Of a stretch of 64,000 nt of DNA, positions 22,515-31,071 are shown piece after piece. The notes beneath the pieces are model-generated. The model did not search any database, was not told where the DNA came from, and worked only from the letters and a program-made list of their open reading frames with translations. Position numbers and translations under genes: made by a program. The stretch comes from Euzebya rosea (GTDB lineage Bacteria > Actinomycetota > Nitriliruptoria > Euzebyales > Euzebyaceae), in contig NZ_PGDQ01000005.1 in the NCBI RefSeq assembly GCF_003073135.1, positions 310,001 through 374,000 of the forward strand, written 5' to 3'. Position 1 is the stretch's first letter, and the number at the start of each line of letters is the position of its first letter.

Positions 22515-23486
22515 TCAGGTGGCCACGCGCCCCTGTTCCTTGAGGTCGAGGTAGCGGACCAATCCCATCGCGTTGGACCGGATCCCGCTCAGGAGCTCGA
22601 CGCGGCCCTTGGCGTCCGGATCGCCGTCGACCTCGACGACCTCCGACGCGAAGCGGTGGCCCAGGGTCTCCGCGACGTGGTCGAGGTCGGCGTTGTCGCT
22701 CCAGGCAGCCTCGGCTGCCTCCATCCACAGCTCGAGGCGGTCCTTGGCCTCCTGCAGGGCTTCCATGGGCGGATCCACCGCGCCGTAGTGGGCCAGGTGC
22801 ACGGTCTTCGGTGTCAGGGACAGGTAGGTGTCCAGGGACCGTTGCGCGAGGACGTAGTCGAAGTCGGGTGGGGGTGTGGCCGGACGGATCACGTCCATGC
22901 CCGGCATCTTCACGCCGACCGAGTCGCCCACGAACAGGTCGCCGGTGTCGGGGTCGAAGATGCCGATGTGGTGCTTGGCGTGTCCGGGGGTCTGGAACAG
23001 CTCCAGCCGCCGCCCTCCACCCAGGTCCAGGGTCTCGCGCTCGCCCACCCCGATGATGCGGCTCTGGTCGATCGGGGTGCAGGCCCCGTACACCGAGTCG
23101 TACAGGGGGCCGTACACACGCTTCGAGCTGGCGTTGAGCCGCTCGGGATCGACCATGTGCCGCACGCCCACCTCGTGCACGACGATCGTGGCGTTGGGGA
23201 ACGCCTCGGCGACGTCGCCTGCGCCGCCGCCGTGATCGAGGTGGATGTGGGAGATCACCAGGTAGGCGAGGTCATCGGGGTCCAGGCCGTGCGCCCGGAG
23301 ACCGTCGATGACCGACTGGATCGACACCGCCGGGCCGCACTCGACCAACGTCGGGCGGGGGGTCTGGAGGAGGTATCCGGCCGTGACCTTGGTCATGCCG
23401 GCGGTCAACGTGTCGACCGACACCAGGTCGTCGCGGATGACCTCCATGGGGGAGGGACGGACGGGTTCGTCGGGGCTGGGGCTCAT
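22515..23486 (-). CDS. MBL-fold metallo-hydrolase
   Basis: 323 residues. The metallo-beta-lactamase metal motif H-x-H-x-D-H appears as S-H-I-H-L-D-H near residue 82. Further ligands are in T-P-G-H-A-K-H-H near 165 and the Asp in F-V-G-D-S-V-G near 190; a late His follows in L-A-H-Y-G. The fold hydrolyses thioesters, lactones or phosphodiesters using two metal ions; the substrate cannot be told. Within MBL proteins it looks closest to glyoxalase II-like or lactonase-like members. TAGCAT (complement of 23495-23500) lies 8 bases before the ATG, indicating a leaderless mRNA. Confidence 0.92.
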   Translation of the reverse strand: MSPSPDEPVRPSPMEVIRDDLVSVDTLTAGMTKVTAGYLLQTPRPTLVECGPAVSIQSVIDGLRAHGLDPDDLAYLVISHIHLDHGGGAGDVAEAFPNATIVVHEVGVRHMVDPERLNASSKRVYGPLYDSVYGACTPIDQSRIIGVGERETLDLGGGRRLELFQTPGHAKHHIGIFDPDTGDLFVGDSVGVKMPGMDVIRPATPPPDFDYVLAQRSLDTYLSLTPKTVHLAHYGAVDPPMEALQEAKDRLELWMEAAEAAWSDNADLDHVAETLGHRFASEVVEVDGDPDAKGRVELLSGIRSNAMGLVRYLDLKEQGRVAT

Positions 23487-23510
23487 GCGGTCGGATGCTA
23501 GCCCCGGTGG

Positions 23511-24800
23511 TCACGTCGCCGGGTCGGCCCTGACATCCAGCGGGGGAAGCGGCCGGGGTATCTCCTGGTCGAGGTGCGCCGAGACCTCAGTCAGCTCGGC
23601 GATGAGCTCGTGGCGATGGAGGTAGGTGGAGGCGACCGCCTGGATGATCGCCGTCGCCGGCAGCGCCAGCAGCGCACCGACGGCACCGAGCAGGGTCGCG
23701 CCGACCAGGACCGAGATGAAGGCGACCGCGGGGTGGATGTCCATCGTGGCGGCCTGCAGCCGTGGGGCGATCAGGTAGTTCTCGAGCTGCTGGTAGGTCG
23801 CGAGGAAGATCAGCACCCACAACGCCTTCGACGGCTGGTCGGCCAACGCAACGATGAGGGCGAGGATGCCGCCCAGGTAGGTGCCGACGACAGGGACGAA
23901 GGCGCCGGTGACACCGACCCACAGCCCCAGCGGGAGCGGGTAGGGGACCTGGATGATCGCCAGGAACGCCGAGGTCACGGCCGTGGCGACGGCCGCGAGG
24001 AGCAGGCGGGAGTAGATGTACCCGCCGGTCTTGGCGACGGCGATCTCCCAGATCGCGAGCAGCTCGCGCTGCCGATGCTGGGGGAGCGGACGGGCGAGGG
24101 TGGCCCGGAACCGGGGCCCGTCGGCGACCAGGTAGAACGACACCAGCAGCACCGTGAGGCCCTGGAACACCGCGCCGATGGCGGTTCCGGCAAGGGTGAC
24201 CACGTTGCCGGCGGCGCCGAGGAGGTTGCCGGCCATGGACGTCAGGCTGTCCTGCAGCGTGCTCGTCAGGTCGCGGCCGATGGCCAGGAGCTCCTGGTTG
24301 ACGTCCGAGCCGGGGTCCAGCTGGAGGTCGACGAACGGCAGGTTCGCGACGAGGTCGTTCAGCTCCGACACCGACCGTGGGACCGACCGCAGCAGCTGGC
24401 CGACCTGGTCGACCAGCAGCGGGATGATGGATCCGAAGCTCGCGGCCATCGCCAGGAACACGCCGAAGAAGACCAGCGCGGTGGCGGGGCCGCGACGCCA
24501 GCCCCAGCGACGCCCCATGAACTGCACGGCCGGTTCGACGGCGAACGCGATGAACAACGAGACGAGCAGCATGACCAGGATCGTGCGGAGCGAGGCGATC
24601 ATCAGCACCGCCCCGTAGCTGAGGACCGCGACCCCGATCAGGCTGGCGAGCTGCCCGGGGGCCGGCAGGTCACGCCAGCCGCGACGGATCTCGTCGAAGC
24701 CCGGGGGGCGCTCCGCCGAGGGAGCGGCCACGACGGGGAGGTCGGTGGACGCAGGTGGGCCACCGGCCGCCGGGTCCGGGTCCTTGGGTGTGGTCGCCAT
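23511..24800 (-). CDS. AI-2E/PerM-family transporter (UPF0118)
   Basis: 429 residues with a Pro/Ala-rich cytoplasmic N-terminus of about 50 residues and about eight membrane helices. It shows the family pattern: L-V-S-L-F-I-A-F-A-V-E-P-A-V near residue 90, P-Y-P-L-P-L-G-L-W-V-G-V-T-G-A-F-V-P and G-T-Y-L-G-G in the centre, and Q-Q-L-E-N-Y-L-I-A-P-R-L-Q near 340. Members export small molecules (AI-2 in TqsA) or ions; substrate unknown. I start at ATG 24800; TACGTT 7 bases before it suggests leaderless translation, while an in-frame TTG at 24809 lies inside that box region. Confidence 0.9.
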   Translation of the reverse strand: MATTPKDPDPAAGGPPASTDLPVVAAPSAERPPGFDEIRRGWRDLPAPGQLASLIGVAVLSYGAVLMIASLRTILVMLLVSLFIAFAVEPAVQFMGRRWGWRRGPATALVFFGVFLAMAASFGSIIPLLVDQVGQLLRSVPRSVSELNDLVANLPFVDLQLDPGSDVNQELLAIGRDLTSTLQDSLTSMAGNLLGAAGNVVTLAGTAIGAVFQGLTVLLVSFYLVADGPRFRATLARPLPQHRQRELLAIWEIAVAKTGGYIYSRLLLAAVATAVTSAFLAIIQVPYPLPLGLWVGVTGAFVPVVGTYLGGILALIVALADQPSKALWVLIFLATYQQLENYLIAPRLQAATMDIHPAVAFISVLVGATLLGAVGALLALPATAIIQAVASTYLHRHELIAELTEVSAHLDQEIPRPLPPLDVRADPAT

Positions 24801-24813
24801 CCGGCGCAACGTA

Positions 24814-26088
24814 TCAGGACGAGGTCGGCTTGGTTGGCACCGTGGTGTCCAGCCGTCGCATCACCAGGCCGGCCCTCGGCTTGGGCCAGAACCAGGTCGT
24901 CTTGGCCGGCATGCGCAGGCCGGAACGGGCGACCTCGAGGACCTGCCCCACGGTGGGCGGGGACAGCAGCACGAGGGCGTCGGGAGGCGCCGTCCCATCG
25001 GCGGCTGCGGGGGCCGACAGCGCCGTGACAGCGGCGTCCACCTCGGCGATCGCGCGATCGTCGACGACGTCCATCACCGGGAAGAGGACTTCCCGGAGCA
25101 CGACCATGTCGAGCTGCCGCAGGACGTCGGGGATGCCCAGGTCGACGAGCAGCGGTTCGCCGGTGCCGTTGTGGAGGGACACGAGCCACGTTCCCGAGGT
25201 CGTGACCACCCCGAAGCGTCGGGGGCCGGGGCGTTCCAGTTCGGCGGCCAGCCCGCCGGGCGTGCCCGGCCATCGCTGGACCGACACCCCGTCCATCTCG
25301 GCCAGGCGGTCCGGCAGGTCGTCCCGCGTCCATCGGACCAGCCGGTGCACCGCTCGCAGCCGCGGACCCTCGTGGGCGGCGTCCAGGACCATGGCCAGGG
25401 TGTGACCGGCTCCGGCCGGGGCGTCGGGGTCACGCGCCAGCCGTCGGGCGGCCGCCAGGCGGTGGTGGCCGTCGGCGAGCACCGCGGTGACGTCGGCCAC
25501 CCCTCGCACCAACGTGCCGACCACGTCGGGGTCGGTGATCCGCCACAGGCGATGGGCCACGGCCTGCTCGTCGGTGAACGCGATGTCGGGGCGGGAGGCA
25601 CACACCGACTGCAGCGTCGTGTGCACGACCGGCGGCGCGCCGAGGTGGACAGCCACCACCGGCGTCAGGTCCACGGGGACGTGGCGCAGCCGGTTGGCCC
25701 GGGCCCGCGCCCGCGCGCCGTCGACGTCCTCGTGGAGCAGCAGCGTGCCCTCGTCCACGTCCTCGAGGGCGATCAGCCCCACGAGCCCGCGCTGGACGTG
25801 ACCCTCGCCGTCGCGCTGCTCGTAGACAACGAGCCCGGGCTCGTCGTCCTCGGCAAGGACGCCCGTCCGGCACCAGCGGTCCAGCGTCGCGCGTGCGGTG
25901 GCGTAGCGGCCCGCCGTCGTCACCGCCGGGTCGGTCGTGAGCAGCTCCAGCACCGTGTAGGGGTTGGAGGTGCGGTGGGTGGCGTGATCGAAGGGGTCGG
26001 GGTCGCTGTAGGGCGGGGCAGAGGTCTCCGATGCCGGACCGGCCGCGGTCGCCTCGTATCGCAGCGCCCTGAACGCACGCAGCTTCAC
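24814..26088 (-). CDS. DUF1015-family protein
   Basis: 424 residues. The family is recognised by F-R-A-L-R-Y at the start, S-N-P-Y-T-V-L-E-L-L near 42, the central A-D-G-H-H-R-L-A-A-A-R and the C-terminal M-P-A-K-T-T-W-F-W-P-K-P. DUF1015 proteins are widespread, cytoplasmic and related to the SerK kinase superfamily, but most have no assigned reaction. GTG start at 26086-26088 with GGAGGAG a few bases upstream, one of the better ribosome sites in this area. It ends 14 bases before the permease gene, probably one transcript. Confidence 0.88.
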   Translation of the reverse strand: MKLRAFRALRYEATAAGPASETSAPPYSDPDPFDHATHRTSNPYTVLELLTTDPAVTTAGRYATARATLDRWCRTGVLAEDDEPGLVVYEQRDGEGHVQRGLVGLIALEDVDEGTLLLHEDVDGARARARANRLRHVPVDLTPVVAVHLGAPPVVHTTLQSVCASRPDIAFTDEQAVAHRLWRITDPDVVGTLVRGVADVTAVLADGHHRLAAARRLARDPDAPAGAGHTLAMVLDAAHEGPRLRAVHRLVRWTRDDLPDRLAEMDGVSVQRWPGTPGGLAAELERPGPRRFGVVTTSGTWLVSLHNGTGEPLLVDLGIPDVLRQLDMVVLREVLFPVMDVVDDRAIAEVDAAVTALSAPAAADGTAPPDALVLLSPPTVGQVLEVARSGLRMPAKTTWFWPKPRAGLVMRRLDTTVPTKPTSS

Positions 26089-26166
26089 GCGGCCACTCCT
26101 CCGACTCGGTCTGGGACCCTGCCGGCTGGCCGGTCCGATGGAGGACAGACGCTACCGTGGACGGTG

Positions 26167-26547
26167 GTGAGCGCTGGTCAACCGAACGTCTACGACCTGT
26201 TCCGCACGGCGGAGGGGCTGCTCGAGGACGGGCTGTCACTGGCTGCCGTCGAGATGGCGGAAACAGCGGTCGCCGCCAGCCCGGAGTCGGCCTCGTTGCT
26301 GGAGCTCCTGGGGCGGGCTCGGTACGCCGCTGGTGACCACATGGGCGCGGTCGAGGCGTTCGAGCGCCTCGAGGAGCGCGAGCCCACCAACGCCTACGCC
26401 CACTTCGGGCTCGGCCGGGCGTTGGAGCGGCTGGGCCTCCTCGTCGATGCGCGGGCCCACCTCCGGCTGGCGGCTGCGCTCAGCGACCGGACCGTCTACG
26501 CACGGCACCTGCGGCGGGTCGAGGCACGCATCGAGGATGCCGCCTGA
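26167..26547 (+). CDS. TPR-repeat protein
   Basis: 126 residues forming about three tetratricopeptide-like helical hairpins: [30 protein letters not shown] and [19 protein letters not shown]. Such proteins are protein-protein adaptors; the partner is unknown. The frame is open far upstream only as the antisense shadow of the DUF1015 gene. I use GTG 26167 (GTG 26164 is alternative): TACCGT at 26153-26158 lies 8 bases upstream, pointing to a leaderless mRNA divergent from the DUF1015 gene. Confidence 0.8.
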   Translation: MSAGQPNVYDLFRTAEGLLEDGLSLAAVEMAETAVAASPESASLLELLGRARYAAGDHMGAVEAFERLEEREPTNAYAHFGLGRALERLGLLVDARAHLRLAAALSDRTVYARHLRRVEARIEDAA

Positions 26548-26642
26548 TCGTCCGCCCGGATGGCCAGCGCGTAGTGGAGGTCCTGCGTGGTTATGCTGCG
26601 TGGACCATCGACCGCCACACGATCGAATTTCGGGAGCGCACA

Positions 26643-27395
26643 GTGGAGTCTGCCTGGAGGAAGTACCTGGACATGGCGTCCGGCCTGACGGAGGTCCCTC
26701 GCCGCAAGGCCGAGGACGCCGTGAAGGCCCTCGTCGCCCGCGGAGAGGTGGCCGCGAACGCCAGCGAACACCTCGTCGACAGCCTGCTCAGCCAGGTCGA
26801 GACCAACCGAAAGGCGGTCCAGAACCTCGTCGGCCAGGAGGTCGAGCGGGCGCTGAAGAACGTCGACCTGGTGCGCAAGAGCGCCCTCGACGCCCTGGAG
26901 AGCCGCATCTCGCTGCTCGAGCGCGTCAGGGGCAACGACGACGACAAGGACACGTCGTCGACCCCCGCCCCGGCCGAGAAGGCGCCGGCCAGGAAGCGCA
27001 CGGCGAAGAAGGCCACGGCGAAGAAGGCCACGGCGAAGAAGGCCACTGCCAAGAAGAGCACCGCCAAGAAGACGGCGTCCAAGGCGACAGCGAAGAAGGC
27101 CACGGCCTCGACCGGGTCGACGACGGCGAAGAAGGCCACGGCGAAGAAGTCGACCGCGGCGAAGTCGACCGCGGCCAGGACGACCGCCAAGAAGGCCACC
27201 GCCAAGAAGGGCACGGCGAAGAAGGCGACCGCCAAGAAGAGCACCGCCAAGAAGGCCACCGCCAAGAAGAGCACGGCGAAGAAGGCCACCGCCAAGAAGA
27301 GCACCGCCAAGAAGACGGCGGCCAGGACGACGGCCAAGAAGGCCACCCCGGCCGCCGGGTCCAGCAGCGACAGCGGCTCGTCGACGGAGAGCTGA
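26643..27395 (+). CDS. Histone H1-like protein with phasin-like N-terminal domain
   Basis: 250 residues. Residues 1-105 are helical and coiled-coil prone, with acidic and hydrophobic heptads resembling phasin or granule-associated proteins ([14 protein letters not shown]). After a short acidic Asp stretch, residues 115-235 are Lys/Ala/Thr repeats with about 18 copies of (A/S/G)-T-A-K-K, the composition of eukaryotic H1 tails and of the HupB tail in mycobacteria. The tail should bind DNA, RNA or polyphosphate. GTG 26643 follows GGGAG. Next come the 52-residue protein and tlyA on the same strand. Confidence 0.85.
   Translation: MESAWRKYLDMASGLTEVPRRKAEDAVKALVARGEVAANASEHLVDSLLSQVETNRKAVQNLVGQEVERALKNVDLVRKSALDALESRISLLERVRGNDDDKDTSSTPAPAEKAPARKRTAKKATAKKATAKKATAKKSTAKKTASKATAKKATASTGSTTAKKATAKKSTAAKSTAARTTAKKATAKKGTAKKATAKKSTAKKATAKKSTAKKATAKKSTAKKTAARTTAKKATPAAGSSSDSGSSTES
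26995..27345 (+). repeat. AAGAAG-rich coding repeat of the H1-like tail
   Basis: Fifteen-base units reading (GCC/AGC)-ACC/ACG-GCC/GCG-AAG-AAG recur about 18 times with synonymous variation, sometimes paired into 30-base units in the last third. The variation argues for long-term maintenance rather than a recent burst, but the nearly exact 30-base pairs near 27220-27310 look like recent duplication. Confidence 0.85.
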
Positions 27396-27398
27396 TCG

Positions 27399-27557
27399 GT
27401 GGCCGACGCCTCGGAGGTCATCGAGCGGCTGCGCAGCGAGCTCGATGCCATGGACGACCTGCCCGTGGCCGAGCACGTCCAGCGGTTGACTCGGACCCTC
27501 GACACCATCGTCGGCGAGCTCGACGAGCTGGCCAGGACGATCCCGCCGGCACGGTGA
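27399..27557 (+). CDS. Small acidic protein (52 aa)
   Basis: Starts at GTG 27399, three bases after the H1-like gene stop, and ends TGA 27555-27557. The 52 residues form two probable amphipathic helices (V-I-E-R-L-R-S-E-L-D-A-M and V-Q-R-L-T-R-T-L-D-T-I-V-G-E-L-D-E-L-A-R), rich in Glu/Asp and Leu, and would suit a helical hairpin or dimer. Codon use matches neighbours (G/C third positions). Its tight spacing between the H1-like gene and tlyA and its regular heptads support a real gene. Function unknown; it could pair with the basic tail of the previous protein. Confidence 0.65.
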   Translation: MADASEVIERLRSELDAMDDLPVAEHVQRLTRTLDTIVGELDELARTIPPAR

Positions 27558-27582
27558 CCCCCGGGTACCGGACGGGTGTCCG

Positions 27583-28410
27583 ATGACGGGCGCCCGTCGG
27601 GCCCGTCTGGACGCCGAGCTCGTGCGCCGTGAGCTGGCGCCCTCCCGGACCGCGGCCCGCGCCCTCATCGAGGCCGGGTCGGTCCGGGTCGACGGCGTCG
27701 CCGTGCCCAAGCCCGCCAGCCAGGTCACCCGTGACCAGGCCATCCACGTCGTGGACGACGGCCCTCGCTTCGCCTCGCGAGGCGGCCTGAAGCTCGACGG
27801 TGCGCTGGAGGACCTCGGCGTCGACGTCGCCGGTGCCGTCGCGCTGGACGCGGGAGCCGCCCACGGCGGGTTCACCGACGTCCTGCTGCGCCGCGGCGCC
27901 GTCCATGTCGTGGCGGTCGACGTGGCCTACGGCCAGCTCGACTGGCGGCTGCGGAGCGACGAACGCGTCACGCTGCTGGAGCGCACGAACGTGCGCCACC
28001 TGACCCCCGAGGACCTCGCCCCCCACCGTCCCGACGTGATCGTGGCGGACCTCTCCTTCATCTCGCTCGGGAAGGTGCTGCCGGCGCTGGCGTCGCTCGC
28101 CGCCGACCGGGCGACGGCGCTCCCGATGGTCAAGCCCCAGTTCGAGGCAGGAGCCGCCGCCGTCGGCAAGGGCGGTGTCGTCCGCGACCCGGCCACATGG
28201 GTCAGGACCATGCACGAGGTCGCCGAGACCGCTGCAGGGCTGGGATTCCGGACCCTCGGCGCCGCCCCGTCGCGCGCGCCCGGCCCCGCCGGCAACATCG
28301 AGTTCTTCCTCCACCTGCACCGCGACCCGGCGGGCGACCCACCCGGCGGTAACGACCTCGACGACATCCTGGCCGCTGCGGCCGAGGCAGGACTCGAGCT
28401 GCGGAGCTGA
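27583..28410 (+). CDS. tlyA: TlyA-family rRNA methyltransferase
   Basis: 275 residues. An N-terminal S4 RNA-binding domain (R-L-D-A-E-L-V-R-R-E-L-A-P-S-R-T-A-A and V-D-G) is followed by F-A-S-R-G-G-L-K-L, a Rossmann methyltransferase with D-A-G-A-A-H-G-G-F-T-D, and M-V-K-P-Q-F-E-A-G. The family 2'-O-methylates cytidines in 16S and 23S rRNA; loss causes capreomycin resistance in mycobacteria. In most actinobacteria NAD kinase follows tlyA; here a TetR regulator does. C-terminal 25 residues are Gly/Asp-rich. Confidence 0.95.
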   Translation: MTGARRARLDAELVRRELAPSRTAARALIEAGSVRVDGVAVPKPASQVTRDQAIHVVDDGPRFASRGGLKLDGALEDLGVDVAGAVALDAGAAHGGFTDVLLRRGAVHVVAVDVAYGQLDWRLRSDERVTLLERTNVRHLTPEDLAPHRPDVIVADLSFISLGKVLPALASLAADRATALPMVKPQFEAGAAAVGKGGVVRDPATWVRTMHEVAETAAGLGFRTLGAAPSRAPGPAGNIEFFLHLHRDPAGDPPGGNDLDDILAAAAEAGLELRS

Positions 28411-28493
28411 GGCGCTGCCCGCGGCCGCCTGTCCACACGGCGAGGGGCCCGGTCCCGGCCGGTGTCGCACCGCAGCCGTAGAATGCCGAGACC

Positions 28494-29135
28494 ATGCATC
28501 GTTCACGGCTCACGGCAGATGTCACCCTGCCCCGGGAGCCCAAGCAGGAACGAAGCCGTCGCAAGCAGGAGAAGCTCCTGAAGGCTGCGGCCGAGCTCTT
28601 CGCCGACCCGGGGTTCGAGCAGGTGACCGCCGACGTCATCGCCGCCCACGCCGGGTTCGGAACCGGCACCTTCTACAACTACTTCACCAACAAGACCCAG
28701 GCATTCCTGATGGTCGCGGGCCAGCACGAGATGGCCGTGGCACCCACCCTCGACCGCGTGACCGACGCCATGGCCGAGGGCGTGTCGCTCCACACCCTGG
28801 TGCAGTCCATCGTCGCCTCGGTCATCGAGGACCGGCAGTCGGTCCCCTGGCTGCGTCGCACCTGGCTGCGGCTCGCCCTGACCGACGACGAGGTCCAGAC
28901 CGTCCAGCGTCGCCTCGACGAGGAATGGGACGCGGCCGTCGCCGGGGTGATCGAGGGCATCGTGCAGTCCGGGATGGCGGAGATGCCCGCCGCCGGTGCC
29001 AAGGCCCTCGCGACCACCATCCGGGTCATGGTCGACGCCGTCAGCGACGAGGTCGTCCTGGTCGGCAGCATCACCGCCGACGAGGCGGCCCAGACCGTGG
29101 CCGACATGCTGGTCGCGTTGCTGAGCCAGCCCTGA
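28494..29135 (+). CDS. TetR/AcrR-family transcriptional regulator
   Basis: 213 residues. The N-terminal TetR DNA-binding domain includes R-K-Q-E-K-L-L-K-A-A-A-E-L-F-A and the recognition helix G-F-G-T-G-T-F-Y-N-Y-F-T-N-K. The variable C-terminal ligand-binding half is alpha-helical. Its ligand and targets are unknown. TAGAAT at 28479-28484 sits 9 bases before the ATG and there is no Shine-Dalgarno, suggesting a leaderless mRNA, so it is probably transcribed separately from tlyA. Confidence 0.93.
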   Translation: MHRSRLTADVTLPREPKQERSRRKQEKLLKAAAELFADPGFEQVTADVIAAHAGFGTGTFYNYFTNKTQAFLMVAGQHEMAVAPTLDRVTDAMAEGVSLHTLVQSIVASVIEDRQSVPWLRRTWLRLALTDDEVQTVQRRLDEEWDAAVAGVIEGIVQSGMAEMPAAGAKALATTIRVMVDAVSDEVVLVGSITADEAAQTVADMLVALLSQP

Positions 29136-29196
29136 CCGCCCCCACCACACGCGCCCGTCCTGCGATGGACGGCCCCACCGATGGAATGATCGTCAC

Positions 29197-30873
29197 GTGC
29201 TGACCGACCTCGAAATCAGCGACCTCGGCATCATCGACGAGGTGTCCCTGGCCCTCGGGCCCGGGCTGAACGTGCTGACCGGTGAGACCGGTGCAGGCAA
29301 GACCATGGTGGTCAGCGCCCTGCAGTGGTTGCTCGGTGGACGGGCCGACCGCGACAAGGTTCGCTCGGGCGCCCGCGCTGCGATCGTCCAGGCCCGCCTC
29401 GTCCCCGTGCCCGCCTCGGCCACCGACTGGATCGACCCCGAGGACGAGGACCTCGTCGTCAGCCGCGAGGTCGGGGCCAAGGGGGACGGCGACGCCGCGG
29501 CCGGCCGGTCGCGCGCACGCATCGCCGGACGGCTCGCCCCGGTGGCCAGCCTCGCGGAGGTCCTGGCGCCGGTCGTGGAGATCCACTCCCAGCACGAGGC
29601 CCTCCGGCTCGCCGACCACCGCATGCAACGGGCCCTGCTCGACCGCTTCGGCGGCGAGGCCATCGAGAAGGCACGGGCGGCCTACGACGTCGCCTACGGC
29701 CGGTGGACCGAGGCGCGGACCGCGCTGGAGGACGCCGAGCACGCCATGCGCGAGGGGGCACGGGAAGCCGACCGCCTGCGGTTCGAGGTCAACGAGATCG
29801 ATGCGGTGGCACCCGAGGAAGGGGAGGAGGACCGCCTCGACGGCGACATCGCCCGCCTCGAGCACGCCGAGTCGCTGCGGATCGCCTGCCAGACCGTCGT
29901 CGACGCCGTCCAGGAGGAGGGTGGCGCCCGCGACACGCTGGGCACCGCCGTCGCGGCGCTGCGAGGGGTCGTGTCCCACGACGAGTCCCTGGCCGACCCC
30001 CTCGAGCGGCTGCAGGCCCAGATGGCGGAGGTCCAGGAGGTCGCCATCGACCTGACCAGCTACCTCGACGGGCTCGAGGCCGACCCGTCTGCCCTCGACG
30101 CCATCCTCGGCCGCCGCTCGGCGATCGGCGCGCTGCTCCGCAAGTACGGGCCGTCCACGACCCAGGTGCGCGCCTACGCGGCGCAGGCCCACGAACGGCT
30201 CGCGCTGATCGACGGGGGCGAGACCCGCCTGGAGGAGCTGCGCGCGACCCTCGCCGACGCCCGCCAAGCCGTCGACGCGGCCGGCAAGACCCTGCGGGTG
30301 GCCCGCGAGTCCGCCGGTGCGGCCCTCTGCAGCACCGTCGACGGCCACCTGGCCGAGCTGTCCATGCCCGACGCCCACATGTCGGTCGACATCACCCCGG
30401 CGGACCCCGGACCCGACGGGGCGGACCGCATCGAGTTCCTCCTGGCCGCCAACCGCGGCCAGCCTGCCCTGCCACTGTCGCGGTCGGCCAGCGGCGGTGA
30501 ACGCAGCCGCGTCGCCCTCGGCCTGCGGGTGGCGCTGGCCGACGCCGACGACACGCCCATCCTGGTCTTCGACGAGGTGGACGCCGGTATCGGCGGCGAG
30601 ACGGCCCTCGCCGTGGGCCAGAAGCTGGCGACCCTGGCCCGAGGACGGCAGGTGCTGTGCGTGACCCACCTCGCACAGCTCGCCGCCTTCGCCGACGCCC
30701 ACTTCGTCGTCCGCAAGGGCGTCACGGGCGACCGCACGACCACCTCGGTCAGCCGCCTGGCCGATGACGAACGCGCCGAGGAGCTGTCACGCATGCTGTC
30801 GGGCACCCCCGACAGCGACGCGGCGCTCACCCACGCCGCCGAGCTGCTTGGGCTGGCGCAGGGGAGCAGCTGA
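29197..30873 (+). CDS. recN: DNA repair protein RecN
   Basis: 558 residues, usual RecN length. An SMC-like ATPase: Walker A G-E-T-G-A-G-K-T at about residue 28, the family block H-S-Q-H-E-A-L-R near 130, a coiled coil from about 155 to 370, then the signature S-G-G-E-R-S-R near 430 and Walker B I-L-V-F-D-E-V-D-A-G-I-G-G. It acts in recombinational repair of double-strand breaks. Start GTG 29197. Confidence 0.96.
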   Translation: MLTDLEISDLGIIDEVSLALGPGLNVLTGETGAGKTMVVSALQWLLGGRADRDKVRSGARAAIVQARLVPVPASATDWIDPEDEDLVVSREVGAKGDGDAAAGRSRARIAGRLAPVASLAEVLAPVVEIHSQHEALRLADHRMQRALLDRFGGEAIEKARAAYDVAYGRWTEARTALEDAEHAMREGAREADRLRFEVNEIDAVAPEEGEEDRLDGDIARLEHAESLRIACQTVVDAVQEEGGARDTLGTAVAALRGVVSHDESLADPLERLQAQMAEVQEVAIDLTSYLDGLEADPSALDAILGRRSAIGALLRKYGPSTTQVRAYAAQAHERLALIDGGETRLEELRATLADARQAVDAAGKTLRVARESAGAALCSTVDGHLAELSMPDAHMSVDITPADPGPDGADRIEFLLAANRGQPALPLSRSASGGERSRVALGLRVALADADDTPILVFDEVDAGIGGETALAVGQKLATLARGRQVLCVTHLAQLAAFADAHFVVRKGVTGDRTTTSVSRLADDERAEELSRMLSGTPDSDAALTHAAELLGLAQGSS

Positions 30874-31071
30874 CCACCGAACGAGCGTCATTCCGGACCC
30901 TCGGTTCCACTCCGGGTCACCCTGTCCGGCAGGACCATCGGGCCACCTGCGCGCCGCGAGTTCTCGCTGTTACCTTGCGTTCAACTCCCATGTCGTCGCG
31001 CCGCTCCGGTCGTCGACACACCCCCCACGCCCCCACGGGCCCCGCCACCCCCCGAGGACCCCACCCCCGAC

